NCBI GenBank assembly: GCA_013364255.1
Contig: CP054936.1
Coordinates: 1,364,001-1,428,000 of the forward strand
DNA: 64,000 bases
Reading direction: 5' to 3'
Origin: Streptomyces seoulensis
Lineage (GTDB): Bacteria > Actinomycetota > Actinomycetes > Streptomycetales > Streptomycetaceae
A program made the translations under genes and the position numbers. Under the pieces are notes generated by a model. It was given only the letters and a program-made list of their open reading frames with translations. It ran no database searches and had not been told where the DNA came from. Positions 1 to 7,496 of the stretch are shown one piece after another. How positions within the stretch are numbered: position 1 is the first letter of the stretch; each line of letters begins with the position of its first letter.

Positions 1-1134
1 GAACACGATCCGGCGCTCGCCGTCCGCGGCCGGCGGCCGCGTCCAGTCGACCCGCTCGCGGACGGCGTCGCGCAGCAGGGCGGCCTTGTCCTGCGGGCCG
101 GCCGCGGCCAGCGCCTCGGCGATGCGCGGATCGTGGTCGTCCACGACCAGCTCGACACCGGGCAGATGGCTCAGCGCCAGCAACTCGGGCCGGGTGCAGG
201 CGGCGTGCTCGGGACCGCGCCGGCCGAGCAGCACCACCTCCCGCACGCCGCCCGCGCGCAGCGCCGCGAGCGCGTGGTCGGCGATGTCCGTGCCGGCCAG
301 CTCGTCCGGGTCCGAGACCAGGATGCGGGCGACGTCCAGGGCGACGTTGCCGGTGCCGACCACCACGACGCGCCCGGCGGACAGATCGATCCCGTCGGGG
401 GCGCCGTCCGGGTGGCCGTTGTACCAGGCGACGAACGACGTGGCCGAGACGCTGCCCGGCAACTCCTCGCCCGGAACGCCCAGTCGGCGGTCACCGGAGG
501 CGCCCACCGCGTAGACGACGGCGTCGTGGTGCGCGGCGATCTCCTCGACCGTGACGTCCTTGCCGACCTCGGCGCCCAGCAGCATCCGGACCCGCGGATG
601 GGTGTGGAAGCGGGCGAAGGACTCGCCGATCCGCTTCGTCGCCGGATGGTCCGGCGCCACGCCGTAGCGCACCAGGCCGCCGGCCACCGGGAGCCGGTCG
701 ATGAGCGTCACCTCGGCGTCGGTGTGCAGCAGCAGGTCCTCGGCGGCGTACATGCCGGCCGGGCCGGTGCCCACGACGGCGACGCGCAGCCGGCGGAAGT
801 CGGCGGGCAGCGTGCGCGCGAACGCCGGGGCGCCCCAGGGATGGAAGTTGGGGCTGTCGCCGGCGACCGGCGCCGGCTCGGCGTCCGCGTAGTACGCCGC
901 GTTGACCTCGGCGTACCGCGCCTGCGCGCCGGTCAGCCGGTCGGCCGGCGAGATCGCGTCCACCGGGCAGGCGTCCGCGCAAGCGCCGCAGTCGATGCAG
1001 GACTTGGGGTCGATGTACAGCATCTCCGTGCTGCCGAAGGCGCGTTCCTCCGGCGTCGGATGGATGCAGTTGACCGGGCAGACGGCGACACAGGTGGCGT
1101 CCGAGCAGCAGGTCTGGGTGATGACGTAGGTCAT
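1..1134 (-). CDS. Ferredoxin-fused NADPH:ferredoxin oxidoreductase (FprB type), 3' end missing
   Basis: The N-terminal ~70 residues form a 7Fe/8Fe ferredoxin with cysteine clusters CCSDATCVAVCPVNC and CIDCGACADACPVD. A glutathione-reductase-like flavoprotein follows, with FAD-binding VVGTGPAGMYAAEDLL (about residue 118) and a second dinucleotide motif VVVGTGNVALDVARIL for NADPH. This architecture matches actinobacterial FprB-like enzymes, which pass electrons from NADPH through FAD to Fe-S clusters. The ATG at 1134-1132 is the first start of the frame. The gene lies 15 bp downstream of the AurF-like oxygenase on the same strand, so it probably supplies that enzyme with electrons. The reading frame runs off the left edge, so about 80 C-terminal residues are probably absent. 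Confidence 0.9.
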   Translation of the reverse strand, partial: MTYVITQTCCSDATCVAVCPVNCIHPTPEERAFGSTEMLYIDPKSCIDCGACADACPVDAISPADRLTGAQARYAEVNAAYYADAEPAPVAGDSPNFHPWGAPAFARTLPADFRRLRVAVVGTGPAGMYAAEDLLLHTDAEVTLIDRLPVAGGLVRYGVAPDHPATKRIGESFARFHTHPRVRMLLGAEVGKDVTVEEIAAHHDAVVYAVGASGDRRLGVPGEELPGSVSATSFVAWYNGHPDGAPDGIDLSAGRVVVVGTGNVALDVARILVSDPDELAGTDIADHALAALRAGGVREVVLLGRRGPEHAACTRPELLALSHLPGVELVVDDHDPRIAEALAAAGPQDKAALLRDAVRERVDWTRPPAADGERRIVF

Positions 1135-1149
1135 GGCGGCCGGTCCGGT

Positions 1150-2061
1150 TCAGATCAGGTGGGCGCGCTTGTAGAACGCGAGGGCGGGCCGGGTGAGCAG
1201 CCGGGCGGAGGCGAGGAAGCTCATCAGCCCCGAACAGCTCGACCGCATCATCGACTTGTGGTGCTGGTTGGCCTTCGCCTCGGCGATGGCGCGGGCGCTG
1301 TCGAGCCCGGCGTTGGCGTACACCTTCTTGTTCACCATGCTGGTGACGATGACGTAGGAGGCGACGGCGATCACGAAGGCGTGGATCTGCCGGCGCACCC
1401 AGCCCGCCTTCTCCAGGCGCTGGAGCGTCTCCTCACGGGCGAACTTCATGTGCCGCGATTCCTCGACGACGTGGATGTTGTTGATGGTGCGCACGAACGG
1501 CACCACCCGCTCGTCGCGCATCCAGTCGCGCTGCATCACGTCGAGCACCTCCTCGGCCACCAGGATGGCGGCGTAGGCGGCCTCGCCGAAGGCGACCGTC
1601 TTGAAGGCGCGGCCCAGTTCGACGGCGGCCCGGCGCGGCCGATACGCCGGCGCGCCCAGCTTCTTGGCGCCGCGGGCGAACATGATGGAGTGCCGGCACT
1701 CGTCGGCGACCTCGGTCAGCGCCCACTGGAACTCGGGGTCGGTGGGGTCCTTGGCGTAGATGTCCCGCAGCACCAGCTGCTGGAGGATCATCTCGAACCA
1801 GATGCCGGTGCTGGCCACCGAGGCGGCCTCCTGCCGGGTCAGCTCCTTGCGCTGCGCCTCGGTCATCTCGTCCCAGTACGCGGTGCCGTAGAGCGTGCTC
1901 CACTCCGGGCTCGCGCCGTGGTAGCCCTTGTCGAGCGGCGTCTCCCAGTCGACCTCCGCCTGCGGGTCGTAGGAGAGCGTCGCCGAGGAGTCGAGCAGGC
2001 GCTGCGCGACGGCGGAGGCGCGCGACGGCTGGACTTCCGGTCGTACGGTACTGCTGGCCAT
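1150..2061 (-). CDS. AurF-family non-haem diiron oxygenase
   Basis: This 303-aa protein has the paired metal-ligand helices of the AurF/CmlI-type N-oxygenase family (PF11583-like): ExxH motifs in DECRHSIMF and VEESRHMKF, plus upstream Glu residues in helical segments. Family members oxidise aryl amines or related substrates using a dinuclear iron centre, but the substrate here cannot be read from sequence. The ATG at 2061 is preferred over an in-frame ATG 30 bp upstream because AAGGAG sits 7 nt before it. The ferredoxin reductase starts 15 bp downstream and is the likely electron donor. Length is normal for the family. Confidence 0.85.
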   Translation of the reverse strand: MASSTVRPEVQPSRASAVAQRLLDSSATLSYDPQAEVDWETPLDKGYHGASPEWSTLYGTAYWDEMTEAQRKELTRQEAASVASTGIWFEMILQQLVLRDIYAKDPTDPEFQWALTEVADECRHSIMFARGAKKLGAPAYRPRRAAVELGRAFKTVAFGEAAYAAILVAEEVLDVMQRDWMRDERVVPFVRTINNIHVVEESRHMKFAREETLQRLEKAGWVRRQIHAFVIAVASYVIVTSMVNKKVYANAGLDSARAIAEAKANQHHKSMMRSSCSGLMSFLASARLLTRPALAFYKRAHLI

Positions 2062-2228
2062 CTGAGCTCCTTGGGTCGACAGGCGCGGCACCTGGGTCGC
2101 CGACGAGGGTCGTCGCTCGTGGGTCCGCGCCCCGGCTCACGCACGTACGCCGGCCCACGACCGCGAAGGCGCGCGGCGCCGGCTCGGTCGGCGGTACCGG
2201 GGTCACCGGGACACGACGGAGGCGCCAC

Positions 2229-2257
2229 CGCTTGTTAGACTGAATGTATAACAAGCG
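2229..2257. promoter_or_regulatory. Inverted repeat upstream of the diiron oxygenase operon
   Basis: Perfect 9-bp arms CGCTTGTTA and TAACAAGCG are separated by 11 bp (2238-2248), about 170 bp upstream of the oxygenase start. The AT-rich dyad contrasts with the surrounding GC-rich DNA and could be a TetR-type operator overlapping a promoter. No regulator gene lies beside it in this window. Confidence 0.55.
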
Positions 2258-2296
2258 ACGACGCGTGCCTACCCCCGAGTAAGGAGCCGTACGGCC

Positions 2297-2332
2297 CCTT
2301 CTCGCCCCAAAGAGTGGGGGAGCTGGAGAAGG
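2297..2332 (-). terminator. Hairpin just downstream of the Mop gene
   Basis: CCTTCTC (2297-2303) pairs with GAGAAGG (2326-2332), and an inner CCCC/GGGG pairing extends the stem. It lies a few bases beyond the Mop stop codon. There is no U tract, as is usual in Streptomyces. Confidence 0.45.
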
Positions 2333-2338
2333 GCGAGG

Positions 2339-2758
2339 TCAGGCCGCCGACAGGGAGACCTCGGTCGACTTGAACAGCGCGGTGACGGCGGAGCCCTCCG
2401 CCAGGCCCAGATCGGCGACCGCGTCCTGGGTGATCGCGGCGGTCAGTTCAGCGCCCTCCACCGCGACCCGCACCGAGGCCATGGCGGCGCCCGTGGCGAT
2501 CTCGCGCACCGTGCCGGGCAGCCGGTTGCGGATGGACAGGCCCTCCACCGGGCCGGTGGCGAGCGCGACCTCCGTGGCCTTGACCAGGGCGCGCACCGCG
2601 GACCCCTCGTCGAGGCTCAGGTCCTCGACGGCGTCCCGGGTGACGGCGGCGGTGACGATCTGCCCGCCGCCCAGGCGCACCCGGACCGTCGCCATCGCCT
2701 CGCCCCGGGTGACGAAGGTGACGGTGCCGGGGAGCTGGTTGCGGATGCTCAGACTCAT
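2339..2758 (-). CDS. Tandem Mop/TOBE molybdate-binding protein (molbindin-like)
   Basis: This 139-aa protein is made of two nearly identical ~68-residue Mop domains, each beginning LSIRNxLPGTV and ending with a KxTEV/KSTEV strand. Di-Mop proteins bind molybdate or tungstate oxyanions in the cytoplasm for storage or homeostasis. No modABC genes or molybdenum-cofactor genes are adjacent, so it stands alone here. The ATG at 2758 is the natural start, with the first domain beginning at residue 2. A transcription-activator role (ModE type) is unlikely because there is no HTH. Confidence 0.85.
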   Translation of the reverse strand: MSLSIRNQLPGTVTFVTRGEAMATVRVRLGGGQIVTAAVTRDAVEDLSLDEGSAVRALVKATEVALATGPVEGLSIRNRLPGTVREIATGAAMASVRVAVEGAELTAAITQDAVADLGLAEGSAVTALFKSTEVSLSAA

Positions 2759-3018
2759 GGTGGACGCCTCGCAGGGTACGGGGGCTCGGTTCGCCTTCGC
2801 TGGATGATGTGCGGCCCACGGTAGTCCGGCGACGGCGGCGCCGCGCGGCCGTCATCCGGTCGGCGCAGGCGACGAGCGGAGGACGGCGGTTCCGGTCTAG
2901 CCTGGCAAAGCCTTGTGCTGACAGGACGACAAGGCGTGGGCGGCCCCGCACTTCTGCGCCCTGGACAGGGGCCGCCCCACTTCCCGTCTCCCGTGCGTAC
3001 CCGTGCGCACACATGCGC

Positions 3019-3175
3019 TATGCTCGATCCAGAGCCGGTCGCCGCAACTGCGGTGAACCGACCGCGCGTTGGTGGTCCAAGGAAAGACGCCCCGCTTCCT
3101 GCGGGGAAATGCAGGTGCAAGGCCTGCCCGGCGCTCCACAGCAGCCCCGCCTCCGGCATCCGGAGGTGGGGCTGT
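3019..3175 (+). ncRNA. Candidate structured small RNA
   Basis: The 443-bp gap between the Mop and DUF4190 genes shows no convincing ORF. It does contain a TATGCT -10-like box (3019-3024) followed by successive stem-loops: CGGTCG/CGACCG enclosing CCGC-AACT-GCGG, then CCCCGC-TTCCT-GCGGGG, then GCAGG/CCTGC. A 15-bp terminator-like hairpin closes the series. I could not match it to RNase P, SRP, tmRNA, TPP, cobalamin, c-di-GMP or c-di-AMP RNAs. A 6S-like RNA is possible but unproven. Strand is inferred from the -10 box and terminator order. Confidence 0.4.
3142..3174. terminator. 15-bp terminator hairpin, probably bidirectional
   Basis: The arms 3142-3156 and 3160-3174 pair over 15 positions (one G-U wobble) around a 3-nt loop. 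The hairpin sits at the 3' end of the candidate RNA and 28 bp beyond the stop of the convergent DUF4190 gene. Confidence 0.7.
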
Positions 3176-3201
3176 CGTCTGTGCGGGGGCGGCGGCCCCG
3201 G

Positions 3202-3492
3202 TCAGCTTCCGACGTACCAGGTGAAGCCGCCGTTGGACGCGGCCACGGCCAGCAGCACGAAGAAGATGACCAGGTCGACGATGCCCAGGACGATGCCCGC
3301 CTTGGCCATCCCGCGCCCGCCGCCCGCGCCCGCCGTCTGCCGCAGCGCGATCCCGCCGAAGATGATGGCCAGCGGGCCGAGGACGACGTTGAGGAAGAAC
3401 AGACCGACGATGCCGCAGACCAGACCTGCGACCGCCAGGCCGTTGGTGCGCGAACCGGAGGACGCGGCGGAGGGGTTGCCATAACCCGACAT
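3202..3492 (-). CDS. DUF4190-type small membrane protein
   Basis: This 96-aa protein has two hydrophobic segments (about residues 18-46 and 62-84) joined by a short loop containing GGIALRQT. That is the usual layout of DUF4190-domain proteins, which are small bacterial membrane proteins of unknown role. The N-terminal 16 residues are Ser/Gly-rich and probably cytoplasmic. The ATG at 3492 is the only good start. It is a single gene convergent with the candidate RNA. Confidence 0.75.
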   Translation of the reverse strand: MSGYGNPSAASSGSRTNGLAVAGLVCGIVGLFFLNVVLGPLAIIFGGIALRQTAGAGGGRGMAKAGIVLGIVDLVIFFVLLAVAASNGGFTWYVGS

Positions 3493-3610
3493 CAGATACT
3501 CCCGGAGTAGGTGTGGGCCGAGTGCGCGCGCCCCAGGGGCCCACGCCGGCTTTACTTTTCCTTCACCACCCGGATGCCCCGGCAGCCAACGAGCATGCGC
3601 GCTCGCGCAG

Positions 3611-3718
3611 TTACGGCTTCGGTGCCTCCGTCCGTGCGGTCACCTGCTCGACGCCGGCGCCTTGGAGCAGGCGTTCGACGGGGATCTCCGGCCGCTTGCC
3701 TTCCCGCACGCTGTTCAC
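3611..3718 (-). CDS. Possible 35-aa small ORF
   Basis: The intergenic stretch 3493-3895 has no ordinary gene. On the minus strand a GTG-initiated ORF ends with EQVTARTEAPKP and shows fairly strong GC third-position bias over its length. A weak GAGG lies about 11 nt upstream of the GTG. It resembles no family I know. It could be a small peptide gene, the tail of a decayed gene, or chance. Confidence 0.2.
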   Translation of the reverse strand: MNSVREGKRPEIPVERLLQGAGVEQVTARTEAPKP

Positions 3719-3850
3719 GCCGTTCCGTCCCTCGGGATCCCGGGTGCCGGTGTACGACCCCGCTTCCTGCGGTGGCGGTCGCGGCCGACCGGGACCAGCC
3801 TCATAGACACGCGACCCCGCACCCGCACCCGCTCCGGAGCACCCCACGGC

Positions 3851-3880
3851 AACCCCGAGCAACCCCGAGCAACCCCGAAC
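3851..3880. repeat. 10-bp tandem repeat (3 copies) upstream of amidohydrolase
   Basis: AACCCCGAGC is repeated at 3851, 3861 and (last copy altered) 3871, immediately before the ribosome-binding region of the amidohydrolase gene. Confidence 0.7.
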
Positions 3881-3895
3881 AATGGAGACACACGT

Positions 3896-4855
3896 ATGAC
3901 CCCGACCGGACTCGTCGACGTCCACGCCCACTTCGTCACCGACGGCTATGTGGGCGCGGCCCGGGCCGCCGGCATCGAGCATCCCGACGGCATGCCCGGC
4001 TGGCCCGACTGGAGCGTGGACGCGCACCTCGACCTGATGGAGCGTTCGGGCATCGAGAAGTCCTACCTGTCGATCTCGTCCCCGGGCGTGCACTTCGGGG
4101 ACGACGGCGCGGCCCGCGCGCTGGCCCGCGAGGTCAACGAGTTCGGCGCCCGCGTCCGCGCCGAACACCCGCGGCACTTCGGCCACTTCGCCTCCCTGCC
4201 GCTGCCCGACGTCGAGGGCGCGCTCGCCGAGGCCGCCCACGCGCTCGACGTGCTGGGCGCGGACGGCGTCACGGTGGAGAGCAACCACCACGGCGTCTAC
4301 CTCGGCGACCCGCGCCTCGAACCGCTCTGGGAGGACCTGGACCGGCGCGGCGCCGTCGTCTTCGTCCACCCCACCTCGCCGCCGCACGCCGACGACCTCG
4401 CCCTGGGCCGCCCCCGGCCGATGCTGGAGTTCCTCTTCGACACCGCCCGCACCGCGAGCGACCTGCTCTTCCGCGGCGTCCTCGGCCGCCGGCCGCGCAT
4501 CCGGTGGGTGTTCACCCACGGCGGCGGAGCGCTGCCGCTGCTCGCCGACCGGATGGAACTCTTCCGCACCCACTTCGGCGAGGGCCCCGAGGACGCGCCG
4601 GGCGCGGTGGAACAGCTCGGCCGCCTCTGGTACGACATGGCCGGCACGCCCTTCCCCCGCCAGATCCCGGCCCTCGACGCCGCCTTCGGCACCGAACGCC
4701 TCCTCTACGGCAGCGACTACTGCTGGACGCCCGCCGAGGCCGCGCTCGCGCAGGTCGCCACCGTCGACGCCGCGCCCGCCCCGGCCGACGCCGCCACCTG
4801 GCGCGACCTCACCACCCGCAACGCGCACCGCCTCTTCGCCGCGGACGCGCGGTGA
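3896..4855 (+). CDS. Amidohydrolase (ACMSD-like, PF04909)
   Basis: This 319-aa protein has the metal-dependent TIM-barrel amidohydrolase signatures: DVHAHF near residue 8, HPTSPPH near 160, THGGG near 206 and YGSDYCW near 271. These match the aminocarboxymuconate semialdehyde decarboxylase/amidohydrolase-2 group, whose members decarboxylate or hydrolyse small carboxylated compounds at a zinc site. Substrate is unknown. The ATG at 3896 is preceded by ATGGAG, a plausible ribosome-binding site. A small broken gene follows after 28 bp on the same strand. Confidence 0.85.
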   Translation: MTPTGLVDVHAHFVTDGYVGAARAAGIEHPDGMPGWPDWSVDAHLDLMERSGIEKSYLSISSPGVHFGDDGAARALAREVNEFGARVRAEHPRHFGHFASLPLPDVEGALAEAAHALDVLGADGVTVESNHHGVYLGDPRLEPLWEDLDRRGAVVFVHPTSPPHADDLALGRPRPMLEFLFDTARTASDLLFRGVLGRRPRIRWVFTHGGGALPLLADRMELFRTHFGEGPEDAPGAVEQLGRLWYDMAGTPFPRQIPALDAAFGTERLLYGSDYCWTPAEAALAQVATVDAAPAPADAATWRDLTTRNAHRLFAADAR

Positions 4856-4883
4856 CCGCGTCCCCGCACGGAGGAGGAACGCC

Positions 4884-5058
4884 ATGCCGGACATCGACAC
4901 CGTCACCGCCGACCTCGCCTCCTTCACCCGCCTGGCACCTGGCCCGGCGCGGCCACGACCTCACCGACGACCTGCTCGGCGACGACCGGCCGGCGCGCAC
5001 GGCCGCCTTCTACGCCGACACCCTGGCCCGGCTCCGGGCCGACCGCCGGAGCCGGGCG
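4884..5058 (+). pseudogene. Frameshifted small helical protein gene
   Basis: An ATG at 4884, preceded by GGAGGAGG, opens a frame reading MPDIDTVTADLASFTRLA. The coding signal then moves at about 4935 into another frame reading WHLARRGHDLTDDLLGDDRP and onward to LARLRADRR. Both segments have strong GC third positions and look like one continuous small helical protein split by a single-base change. No clear stop closes the second frame nearby, so the C-terminus is also degraded or fused to noise. The family is not recognised. It was probably co-transcribed with the amidohydrolase. Confidence 0.5.
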
Positions 5059-5160
5059 GGGGCGCCGGGGCCGCGCCGCGCACCGGGGGCCGCGCGCTCA
5101 ACGCGTCCGCGGACCGCCGACGAGCAGGGCGCGCACCCGCTCGAACTTGTCACTGACCAC

Positions 5161-6708
5161 TCACCCTGTCGGCGGCAGATCGCACGCCAGCAGGCCGGCC
5201 AGGGTGGCCGTGGCCGCGTCCGGGTCGGCGCCGCGCCAGGCGACCACGTGGTCGGGCCGGAGCAGCGTCAGACCGTCCGGGGCGAGGAAGTCCGCCGTGC
5301 TCCGGTGGACGGCGAGTCCGGCGGGGTACGGACCCGGGACGGTGAGGCGGTCGGGGACGCGGGCGTCGGGGCCCGCGAGCAGGGCCCAGTGCGGGCCGGC
5401 AAGGTCCAGGGTGGAGCGGGTGCGGTGCTCGTCGAGCCAGCGGTGCGGCACCCGGGTGCCGACGCGCCCGGCCGGGGCGAACTCGGTGACCGGCTCCGGG
5501 TCCGCGGCGTCCGCCGGGCCGGGCGCGAGCGCCCCCTCGGTGTACTGGAAGCCGCCGGCCGCGAGCACGTAGGGGTGGGCGAGGGTGGGATCGGGTGCGG
5601 CGGCCGGGTCGCTCAGCGCCTGGCTGCGCCGGCTGGACTGGTCGGCGGCGAACCACCCCGCCGGGCGGCGCTCGGTGTCGTAACTGTCCAGCAGGGCCGG
5701 GGCGGCCCGCCCGCGCAGGACGGCGGCGAGCTTCCAGCCCAGGTTGTGCGCGTCGGCTATGCCGGTGTTGGCGCCGCTGGCCGCGAACGGCGGCATGACG
5801 TGCGCGGCGTCGCCGGCCAGGTGGACGAGCCGGTGGGTGTAGCGGTCGGCGACGCGCATCTCGGCCCGCCACGGCAGCACGCTCAGGACCTCCAGGCCGG
5901 GCGCCGGCACGCCGAGCACGGTGCGCAGCAGACGCGGCCAGTCGCGGCCGGCGGTGTCGCCCGCCGTCATGAACACCCACCGGTGCCGGCCGTCGACCGA
6001 GGCGAGCGCGCCGGGCGCGTCGGGGTGGTCGAGCCGGCAGAGGTTGAAGGGGCGGTCGCGGACGACGTCGCCGAGGTCGGCCCGGAAGTAGACGCTGACG
6101 CTCGGCTCGCCGACCGGGCCCCGGCCCGACCGGCCGATGCCGAGGGCCGCGCGCACCGGGCTGCGGGCGCCGTCCGCGGCCACTAGGCGGCGGCAGCGCA
6201 GCCGTTCCCGGCGGCCCGTGGTCCGGTCGAGCAGGGTGGCGACCACCTCGCCGTCCTCGGGCCGCTGTGCGAACGCGGTGAGTTCGGCGCCGAACCGCAC
6301 CGTCGCGCCCGCCGCCACCGCGGCCTCGCGCAGCACCGGCTCCAGGGTGTCCTGGGCGATCAGGCACGGCGGCTCCGGGCTCACCTCGACCTCCGGGCCG
6401 GCCGGCCCCGACGGCCGCCACAGCGGGAGGAGTCCGGCCTCGGCGAGCGTGCGTCCGGCGGCCATGCGATCGTGCCCGGCGAGATCGCGGGCCGCCTCGT
6501 GCACCGCCCGCGCCAGGCCGAGTTCGCGGAAGACCTCCATGCTCCGCACATGGAAGCGCCGCGCCTTGGGCTGGGGCGAGGTCGTCGCCCGCCGCTCCAC
6601 GAGGGTGACCGCGAGCCCGTGGTGGCGGCAGACCAGCGCGGCCGTCAAACCCACCAGGCCGCCGCCCACGATCAGTACCTCGGTCGTCGGTGTACGTTGT
6701 CCACTCAT
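5161..6708 (-). CDS. FAD-dependent aromatic monooxygenase (PHBH fold, PF01494)
   Basis: This 515-aa protein has the N-terminal FAD motif VLIVGGGLVGLTAALVCR, the DG motif VAADGARSPVR near residue 190, and HLAGDAAHVMPPFAASGANTG near residue 295. It also has a C-terminal thioredoxin-like extension. This is the layout of PgaE/MhpA/RdmE-type hydroxylases acting on phenolic or polyketide rings. A TTG three codons upstream is in frame, but the ATG at 6708 is the better start. The gene is divergent from a TetR gene with only 35 bp between start codons, and a palindrome overlaps its start, so it is probably repressed by that TetR. Confidence 0.88.
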   Translation of the reverse strand: MSGQRTPTTEVLIVGGGLVGLTAALVCRHHGLAVTLVERRATTSPQPKARRFHVRSMEVFRELGLARAVHEAARDLAGHDRMAAGRTLAEAGLLPLWRPSGPAGPEVEVSPEPPCLIAQDTLEPVLREAAVAAGATVRFGAELTAFAQRPEDGEVVATLLDRTTGRRERLRCRRLVAADGARSPVRAALGIGRSGRGPVGEPSVSVYFRADLGDVVRDRPFNLCRLDHPDAPGALASVDGRHRWVFMTAGDTAGRDWPRLLRTVLGVPAPGLEVLSVLPWRAEMRVADRYTHRLVHLAGDAAHVMPPFAASGANTGIADAHNLGWKLAAVLRGRAAPALLDSYDTERRPAGWFAADQSSRRSQALSDPAAAPDPTLAHPYVLAAGGFQYTEGALAPGPADAADPEPVTEFAPAGRVGTRVPHRWLDEHRTRSTLDLAGPHWALLAGPDARVPDRLTVPGPYPAGLAVHRSTADFLAPDGLTLLRPDHVVAWRGADPDAATATLAGLLACDLPPTG

Positions 6709-6724
6709 GGTGTACAACGTACAC
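6690..6724. promoter_or_regulatory. TetR operator overlapping the monooxygenase start codon
   Basis: GTGTACGTTGT (6690-6700) is inverted as ACAACGTACAC (6714-6724). The right half itself lies in a TGTAC-AAC-GTACA dyad (6711-6723). The element spans the monooxygenase ATG (6706-6708) and lies 19 bp before the TetR ATG, so binding would block both promoters. Confidence 0.75.
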
Positions 6725-6743
6725 GCCGTAGGGTTCGGTCACC

Positions 6744-7472
6744 ATGACTCCTTCCGACGACCGGCCTCCGACCGGCGGACTCGTATGGTTCGACGAGCCC
6801 GCGCCCCCGCGCGCCACCGAGCAGCTGAGCCGGGAGCGGATCGTGGCAGCCGCGCTGGAACTCGCCGACCGCGAACCGACCGGCGAGATCACCATGCGCG
6901 CCCTGGCGGCCCGGCTCGGCGTCCGCAGCCCGATGGCCCTCTACCGCTACGTCGGCAGCAAGGACGGACTGGCCGATCTGATGGCCGACGAGGTCTACGG
7001 CCTGATCCGGGCGGCGCGCGGCGAGGGCTGGCGGGCGGCGCTCGACACCCTCGGCCGCACCGGCTGGCAGGCCGTGCGCGCGCACCCCTGGTTCGCCCGG
7101 CTCGCCTTCAGCCGCCCCCCGCTCGGCCCCCACGCCCTGCGCCTGTACGACGACGCGCTCGCCGAACTCGAACCGCTCGGCCTGGACGCCGCCACCCGCA
7201 TGGGCTTCGTCAACACGGTGCTCGGCCACGTCCTCGGCTCCGGACTCACGCTCCTGGAGGAACGGGCCATGCGCGCCCGCGCCGGCCTCGCCTCCGACCG
7301 CGACCTGGGCGCCGCCGCCGCCCCCTACCTCGAACGCGTCGCGGCCCAGGGCGGCCACCCCCACTTCAGCCGCTGGGCCGCCGACCCCGCACGGCACGCC
7401 CCGCCGCCCCAGTCCTTCGAACGCGTCCTCGACTGGCTCCTCGACGGCCTCGCCACCCAGCTCGCCGACTAG
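6744..7472 (+). CDS. TetR-family regulator (TetR_C_11-like)
   Basis: This 242-aa repressor has an N-terminal HTH around residues 30-70, with the recognition region MRALAARLGVRSPMALYRYV, and an all-helical ligand domain. The ATG at 6744 has no clear Shine-Dalgarno sequence. With only 35 bp to the divergent monooxygenase start, one or both transcripts are probably leaderless or nearly so. The adjacent 35-bp dyad is the expected binding site. The inducer is likely a substrate of the neighbouring hydroxylase, which is an inference from position. Confidence 0.88.
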   Translation: MTPSDDRPPTGGLVWFDEPAPPRATEQLSRERIVAAALELADREPTGEITMRALAARLGVRSPMALYRYVGSKDGLADLMADEVYGLIRAARGEGWRAALDTLGRTGWQAVRAHPWFARLAFSRPPLGPHALRLYDDALAELEPLGLDAATRMGFVNTVLGHVLGSGLTLLEERAMRARAGLASDRDLGAAAAPYLERVAAQGGHPHFSRWAADPARHAPPPQSFERVLDWLLDGLATQLAD

Positions 7473-7496
7473 CTCGCCGACCGGCGTCCGGGCCGC

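Noticed and set aside
133..2238. Long plus-strand open frame over the first 2 kb
   Set aside because: It is antisense to the reductase and oxygenase genes. Its protein is Arg/Gly/Val-rich noise, as expected in high-GC DNA, while the minus-strand frames carry Fe-S, FAD and diiron motifs.
3019..3175. Riboswitch of a known class (TPP, cobalamin, SAM, c-di-GMP, c-di-AMP, Moco) or SRP/RNase P/tmRNA
   Set aside because: None of the conserved cores of these RNAs could be found by eye, so only a generic structured RNA is claimed.
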